In this document: one piece after another, positions 31,847-34,502 of the stretch | How the letters are laid out: each line of letters starts with the position of its first letter | Numbering within the stretch: position 1 is the stretch's first letter | Origin: Rubrivirga sp. | GTDB taxonomy: Bacteria; Actinomycetota; Actinomycetes; S36-B12 | Direction: 5' to 3' | DNA: 34,502 nucleotides | Assembly (NCBI GenBank): GCA_002729215.1 | Contig: PBTV01000007.1 | Span: forward strand, 31,628-66,129 | The notes under the pieces: generated by a model | Databases searched by the model: none | What the model was told of the DNA's origin: nothing | The model's input: the letters and a program-made list of their open reading frames with translations, nothing else | Program-made: the position numbers and the translations under genes

Positions 31847-32251
31847 GTGCCCACTTACGAATACGCGTGCTCATCGTGCGACACCACGCACGACATCGTG
31901 CAGCCGATGACCGATTCCACTCTCACAGAGTGCCCAGCGTGCGGCGAGCCGACGCTTCGCAAGCTGTTCAACGGGGTTGGTGTCGTCTTTAAGGGCTCGG
32001 GCTTCTACCGAAACGACTCTCGCTCCTCCGGCTCGAGCCAAGATTCACCCGGCAAGGATTCCGCGGCCACCAGTGACAAGAAGTCCTCCTCGGACTCCGG
32101 CGATTCCTCCGGATCGTCCGGATCTGGCTCGTCTAGTTCTGGCTCATCCGACTCCGGGTCGACGTCGTCCACATCGTCAAAGGACTCCGGATCTGGTTCG
32201 ACATCCACCTCGACCTCCTCTGCCTCGAAGAGCTCCGCGTCCACGACATAG
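31847..32251 (+). CDS. Ruc/FmdB-type zinc-ribbon protein with long disordered tail
   Basis: A 134-residue FmdB-family protein. The N-terminal zinc ribbon starts PTYEYACSSC and uses Cys8, Cys11, Cys29 and Cys32; GVVFKGSGFYRND (residues 45-57) closes the folded part. The remaining ~77 residues consist almost only of Ser, Gly, Asp, Lys, Thr and Ala and must be disordered. The same design is found in M. tuberculosis Rv0991c (Ruc), a heat-induced, oxidation-activated chaperone that holds unfolded proteins for DnaK; the tail here is longer. The GTG start has AAGGAGG 4 bases upstream (31836-31842), so this gene, unlike its neighbours, has a leader and strong ribosome binding site. Control by HrcA is predicted from the CIRCE over its promoter. 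Confidence 0.88.
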   Translation: MPTYEYACSSCDTTHDIVQPMTDSTLTECPACGEPTLRKLFNGVGVVFKGSGFYRNDSRSSGSSQDSPGKDSAATSDKKSSSDSGDSSGSSGSGSSSSGSSDSGSTSSTSSKDSGSGSTSTSTSSASKSSASTT

Positions 32252-32296
32252 TCCGCGCTTGTGGACAGTGATTCGACGCGTCCACCAGTCGGTGCC

Positions 32297-32302
32297 TAAC
32301 GT
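32297..32302 (+). promoter_or_regulatory. -10 hexamer of the SAF-like gene, leaderless layout
   Basis: TAACGT is followed by 6 bases (CGATAC) and the ATG at 32309, with TTCGAC 19 bases upstream as a possible -35. No Shine-Dalgarno sequence. Confidence 0.55.
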
Positions 32303-32308
32303 CGATAC

Positions 32309-32794
32309 ATGACGGCCTTCGTCGACTTCCTGCGACGCTTCGTCGACATTTCGCGCTTTCGACATCACCTCAACCGACGCCGCCGCCTCGTGGCTGCACT
32401 CCTCGCCGGCGCCGGTGCGTTCCTGCTGATCACTGCTCTGCGCTCCCCCGCCCCCGTGCTCGACGGCGGTCTGAGTCCGCGGCTCGATATCGCGCCCGGT
32501 GAGGTGGCGGTGCCGGTTGTCATCAGCCCCTCTGGCGCGTTGTCGACCTTGGCGCGTGGGACGCGGGTCACTCTGGTGGGTCAGGACTCCTCACGCATCG
32601 ATTCCGTCCGGGTCGTCGACATACCGACGTCAGGGTTCGGTGCTTCACCGGAGTCCATCGCGGTCGTGGCCCTCTCTGAGCAGGACGCGTTGGTCCTCGC
32701 TTCCCGCCCATCGCAGCCGATGGGTGTCATGATCCATTCACACGACGACCGGAGTGTGGATCATGATCAAGGAATTCAAGACATTCATCGATGA
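32309..32794 (+). CDS. SAF/CpaB-like single-pass membrane protein
   Basis: A 161-residue protein with a basic N-terminus (RFRHHLNRRRR), one membrane segment (about residues 27-44) and an extracytoplasmic domain resembling the SAF/RcpC-CpaB fold (LDIAPGEVAVPVVISPSGALSTLARGTRVTLVG, then a closing strand region). Such domains occur in pilus-assembly CpaB proteins, but no pilus genes are nearby, and small solo versions beside mscL are seen in other actinobacteria. Function unknown. Its last 32 bases overlap mscL in another frame, so its final ~10 residues share sequence with the mscL N-terminus. Confidence 0.75.
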   Translation: MTAFVDFLRRFVDISRFRHHLNRRRRLVAALLAGAGAFLLITALRSPAPVLDGGLSPRLDIAPGEVAVPVVISPSGALSTLARGTRVTLVGQDSSRIDSVRVVDIPTSGFGASPESIAVVALSEQDALVLASRPSQPMGVMIHSHDDRSVDHDQGIQDIHR

Positions 32795-33131
32795 AGGCGA
32801 CGTTGTCGACCTATCAATCGGCGTTGTCGCCGGCGTTGCTTTCGTGACGCTGGCCGAAGCCTTCACCGTGGGTCTCGTCGCACCGTTCGTGCGCATCATT
32901 TTGGGCACCGACGGCTCGGCAGAGGACTTCGTCGTTGCCGGGCAAGTTTTCGACATCTCCCTGGTTGTCGCAGCCATCATCACCTTCGCCATCGAACTCT
33001 TGGTGATCTATTTCGTCTTTGTCGTGCCCATCAATCGTTTTCGGGCGCGGCGCGCGTTCGACACAGGCTCGGACGAGCACGTTGAGTTACTGCGAGAAAT
33101 CCGCGACTCGATCAAGGAGCCGCGTCCCTAG
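32763..33131 (+). CDS. mscL: Large-conductance mechanosensitive channel MscL
   Basis: A 122-residue osmotic safety valve, homopentameric. The N-terminal helix IKEFKTFIDEGDVVDLSIGVVAGVAF corresponds to the family GNVVDLAVGVVIG segment (Asn to Asp change); the second membrane helix is ISLVVAAIITFAIELLVIYFVFVVPIN and the C-terminal cytoplasmic bundle is EHVELLREIRDSI. The pore-lining first helix is AFVTLAEAFTVGLVAPFV. The ATG at 32763 is chosen because GGAG lies 8 bases upstream; it overlaps the SAF-like gene by 32 bases, so both are co-transcribed. Confidence 0.92.
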   Translation: MIKEFKTFIDEGDVVDLSIGVVAGVAFVTLAEAFTVGLVAPFVRIILGTDGSAEDFVVAGQVFDISLVVAAIITFAIELLVIYFVFVVPINRFRARRAFDTGSDEHVELLREIRDSIKEPRP

Positions 33132-33250
33132 TCACCGTGATGCGGCGGCACCTGCTCCCGCAGCCATGAGTCGCGGTCCGCACCGTCATGGTCATCGGCT
33201 GTGTCAATGTCGTCGCTCGTTTGATCTGGCAGGAGGTCATCGGGGTCCAC
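33128..33250 (-). CDS. Possible 40-residue acidic protein
   Basis: A GTG-started frame of 40 codons with a coherent composition: about 30 percent Asp, then a conserved-looking C-terminal motif SWLREQVPPHHGD. It ends in TAG overlapping the mscL stop. TACTCT lies 6 bases before the GTG (33257-33262), the same leaderless layout as other genes here. Short actinobacterial proteins ending in W-x-x-x-x-PPH-type motifs are familiar to me but I cannot name a family. It fills the gap between mscL and the next gene. Confidence 0.4.
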   Translation of the reverse strand: MDPDDLLPDQTSDDIDTADDHDGADRDSWLREQVPPHHGD

Positions 33251-33256
33251 ACCTGC

Positions 33257-33262
33257 AGAGTA
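33257..33262 (-). promoter_or_regulatory. -10 hexamer for the possible small protein
   Basis: TACTCT is followed by 6 bases (GCAGGT) and the GTG at 33250. It is the main reason to take the small frame seriously. Confidence 0.4.
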
Positions 33263-33288
33263 GTTGCGGGGCGGGATCTATGGATCTG

Positions 33289-33294
33289 TAACGT
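33289..33294 (+). promoter_or_regulatory. -10 hexamer of the 33301 gene, leaderless layout
   Basis: TAACGT is followed by 6 bases (CCTCAT) and the GTG at 33301. TTGCGG lies 19 bases further up (33264-33269) as a possible -35. Confidence 0.6.
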
Positions 33295-33300
33295 CCTCAT

Positions 33301-34221
33301 GTGATCGTGTCCGAGGTCGACTGGCGAGCACTCGCTGCAGACCACGCCCGCCGCACCGATCAGTGGATTCAGCCGCACCTAAATCGACGGCGACACGGGC
33401 ACACACACCCGGTGATGGATTTCCTGTTCGACTACTACCCCTATTCCCCGGGGCGACTTGGCACCTGGCACCCCGGTCTCGGGTTGCGCCTCGAGGGCGA
33501 CTGGGAGCCGTTATCGAAAGCTGACGCCTACACCCACGACGGAGCGACGTGGGGAGTCGATCCCCTCACCATCGATCGTGCGCGGCTCGCGCTAGCCCTG
33601 GGCGTCCTGAAAGGAACGCAACGTCGCGCCGCACAGCATTCATGTTTCGGTATGCACGAATGGGCGATGGTGTATCGCACGAGCCCATCGGACGTGCGAC
33701 ACGAGAGCGAGTCACTTCGCCTCAGCCCGACCGAGATCGCCGGAGTTGTCGACAACGTCGGCCTGCGCTGCACGCACATCGATGCTTTCCGCTTCTTCAC
33801 CGCCGAGGCGGAACCGCTGAACGAGCACACACCTACGCGAGCGCGTCAGGCCAACGACGAACAGCCGGGGTGCATCCACGCCAACATGGATCTCTACAAG
33901 TACGCCATGTGGTTCCAGCCGTACATTCCCGGGAACCTCGTCGTGGATTGCTTCGAGCTCTCGGTGTACGCGCGGGAGATCGATATGCGGGCGTCCCCGT
34001 ACGACCTCAAGCACCTTGGGTACTCGCCGATCGCGGTGGAAACCATCGATGGTCGACGCGAATACGCGTCGGCTCAGCGAGACATCGCAGCTAAGGCCGA
34101 TTCGTTGAGGCAAAGCCTGATCACGGGACTCACCGCCGTGGACACAGCAGCATCTGCATCGACGCGTCACCCCATGACAAACCGCGACGCGACACCGATC
34201 GCGGCAACGAGTGCGGGCTAG
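33301..34221 (+). CDS. Conserved actinobacterial protein, often named 3-methyladenine DNA glycosylase
   Basis: A 306-residue soluble protein. Conserved segments: HPVMDFLFDYYPYSPGRLGTWHPG, CFGMHEWAMVYR (about residues 115-126), RCTHIDAFRFFT, EQPGCIHANMDLYKYAM and the closing RASPYDLKHLGYSPIAVET. Related proteins are often labelled 3-methyladenine DNA glycosylase, but I see no helix-hairpin-helix motif and no known glycosylase active site, so that name looks like inherited annotation; His, Asp and Cys in the conserved segments suggest an enzyme. The last ~30 residues are low-complexity. The start is GTG at 33301 by the leaderless layout; GTG 33307 is possible. Confidence 0.85.
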   Translation: MIVSEVDWRALAADHARRTDQWIQPHLNRRRHGHTHPVMDFLFDYYPYSPGRLGTWHPGLGLRLEGDWEPLSKADAYTHDGATWGVDPLTIDRARLALALGVLKGTQRRAAQHSCFGMHEWAMVYRTSPSDVRHESESLRLSPTEIAGVVDNVGLRCTHIDAFRFFTAEAEPLNEHTPTRARQANDEQPGCIHANMDLYKYAMWFQPYIPGNLVVDCFELSVYAREIDMRASPYDLKHLGYSPIAVETIDGRREYASAQRDIAAKADSLRQSLITGLTAVDTAASASTRHPMTNRDATPIAATSAG

Positions 34222-34227
34222 GTAACC

Positions 34228-34502
34228 ATGACGATCATCATCGCCGCACTTGCCCTTGTCGTAGGACTCGCCCTTGGGCTTCTTGGTGGTGGAGGGTCCA
34301 TTCTCACGACACCTCTTCTGGTGTATGTCGCGGGATTCGACCCAAAGCAGGCGATCACCGCGAGCTTGTTCGTCGTGGCGGTGACATCGCTGTTCGGCCT
34401 GATCGCGCACGCCCGCGCGGGGAGGGTGCGATGGAGGACCGGCGTCATCTTCGGCGCCGCAGGCATGGCGGGGGCCTTTGTCGGAGGTCAGATCGGCGCA
34501 CT
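34228..34502 (+). CDS. TauE/SafE family membrane transporter, 5' part
   Basis: The frame begins at ATG 34228, 6 bases after the previous stop, and runs off the end of the window (91 complete codons). The N-terminus TIIIAALALVVGLALGLLGGGGSIL matches the first helix of the TauE/SafE (sulfite exporter-like) family, and FDPKQAITASLFVVAVTSLFGLIAH is the next conserved pair of helices. Family members export sulfite, sulfoacetate or other organic anions; the substrate cannot be told from this part. Confidence 0.85.
   Translation, partial: MTIIIAALALVVGLALGLLGGGGSILTTPLLVYVAGFDPKQAITASLFVVAVTSLFGLIAHARAGRVRWRTGVIFGAAGMAGAFVGGQIGA

Noticed and set aside
33112-33378. An 88-codon frame on the minus strand overlapping the possible small protein
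   Set aside because: Its translation has scattered Cys, Thr and Arg with no coherent pattern and it overlaps the start of the 33301 gene; the shorter 40-codon frame fits better.
33301-34221. Firm assignment as a DNA glycosylase
   Set aside because: The common name is not backed by any glycosylase motif visible in the protein, so only a conserved-protein call is made.

Overview
The window is chromosomal core sequence from an actinobacterium (Actinomycetota). This rests on a GC-rich composition, frequent GTG starts, the cell-division protein SepX/GlpR, a Pmt-type protein mannosyltransferase, tandem CrcB proteins, and a gene order broadly collinear, from memory, with the Mycobacterium tuberculosis stretch mscL - fmdB/ruc - galU - rimJ - glpR - pmt/rsmI - metG - tatD - ksgA - ispE - pth - rplY - prs - glmU - mfd - mazG. 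I cannot assign it below phylum. There is no sign of phage, insertion sequences, CRISPR or plasmid genes, and no gap between genes exceeds 300 bases.

Layout. 1-872 (+): end of a DUF4349 envelope protein and a small I78-like lipoprotein. 896-4794 (-): a YknXYZ/MacB-type export operon (HlyD-like adaptor, ATPase, permease, tiny membrane protein) whose genes all overlap. 4879-13439 (-): a tightly coupled run read as rplY, pth, cysQ-like, mfd, SurA-like lipoprotein, mazG and a DUF885 protein. 13621-16092 (-): glmU and prs, abutting. 16238-17344 (+): a tocopherol-cyclase-like gene, then tRNA-Gln (-). 17589-19384 (+): acyl-CoA desaturase and its coupled TetR regulator behind an array of palindromes. 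19431-19922 (+): a MarR regulator. 19906-25106 (-): ispE, ksgA, tatD, metG, rsmI. 25138-26694 (+): pmt, divergent from rsmI. 26715-30233 (-): a membrane protein, tRNA-Ala, sepX/glpR, a RimJ-type acetyltransferase and galU. 30338-30922 (+): 5-formyl-THF cyclo-ligase. 30994-31766 (-): two CrcB fluoride-channel subunits. 31847-33131 (+): a Ruc/FmdB-type zinc-ribbon protein, a SAF-like membrane protein and mscL. 33128-33250 (-): a possible 40-residue protein. 33301-34502 (+): a conserved cytosolic protein and the start of a TauE/SafE transporter.

How it fits together. Most genes are housekeeping: translation (rplY, pth, ksgA, rsmI, metG, two tRNAs), nucleotide and cell-wall precursor supply (prs, glmU, galU, ispE), DNA repair and pool sanitation (mfd, mazG), and envelope stress or osmotic safety (mscL, crcB, MacB-like export).

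The most notable signals are regulatory. A perfect CIRCE element (HrcA operator) sits between the divergent crcB pair and the Ruc-like chaperone gene. Eight genes carry a TANNNT hexamer exactly six bases before a start codon, the layout expected of leaderless mRNAs. Three related palindromes precede the desaturase-TetR pair, and two precede the MarR gene. A run of ten degenerate heptamers fills the tatD-ksgA junction where many actinobacteria carry rpfB. The gephyrin-like partner gene usually found between galU and rimJ is absent although sepX/glpR is kept.
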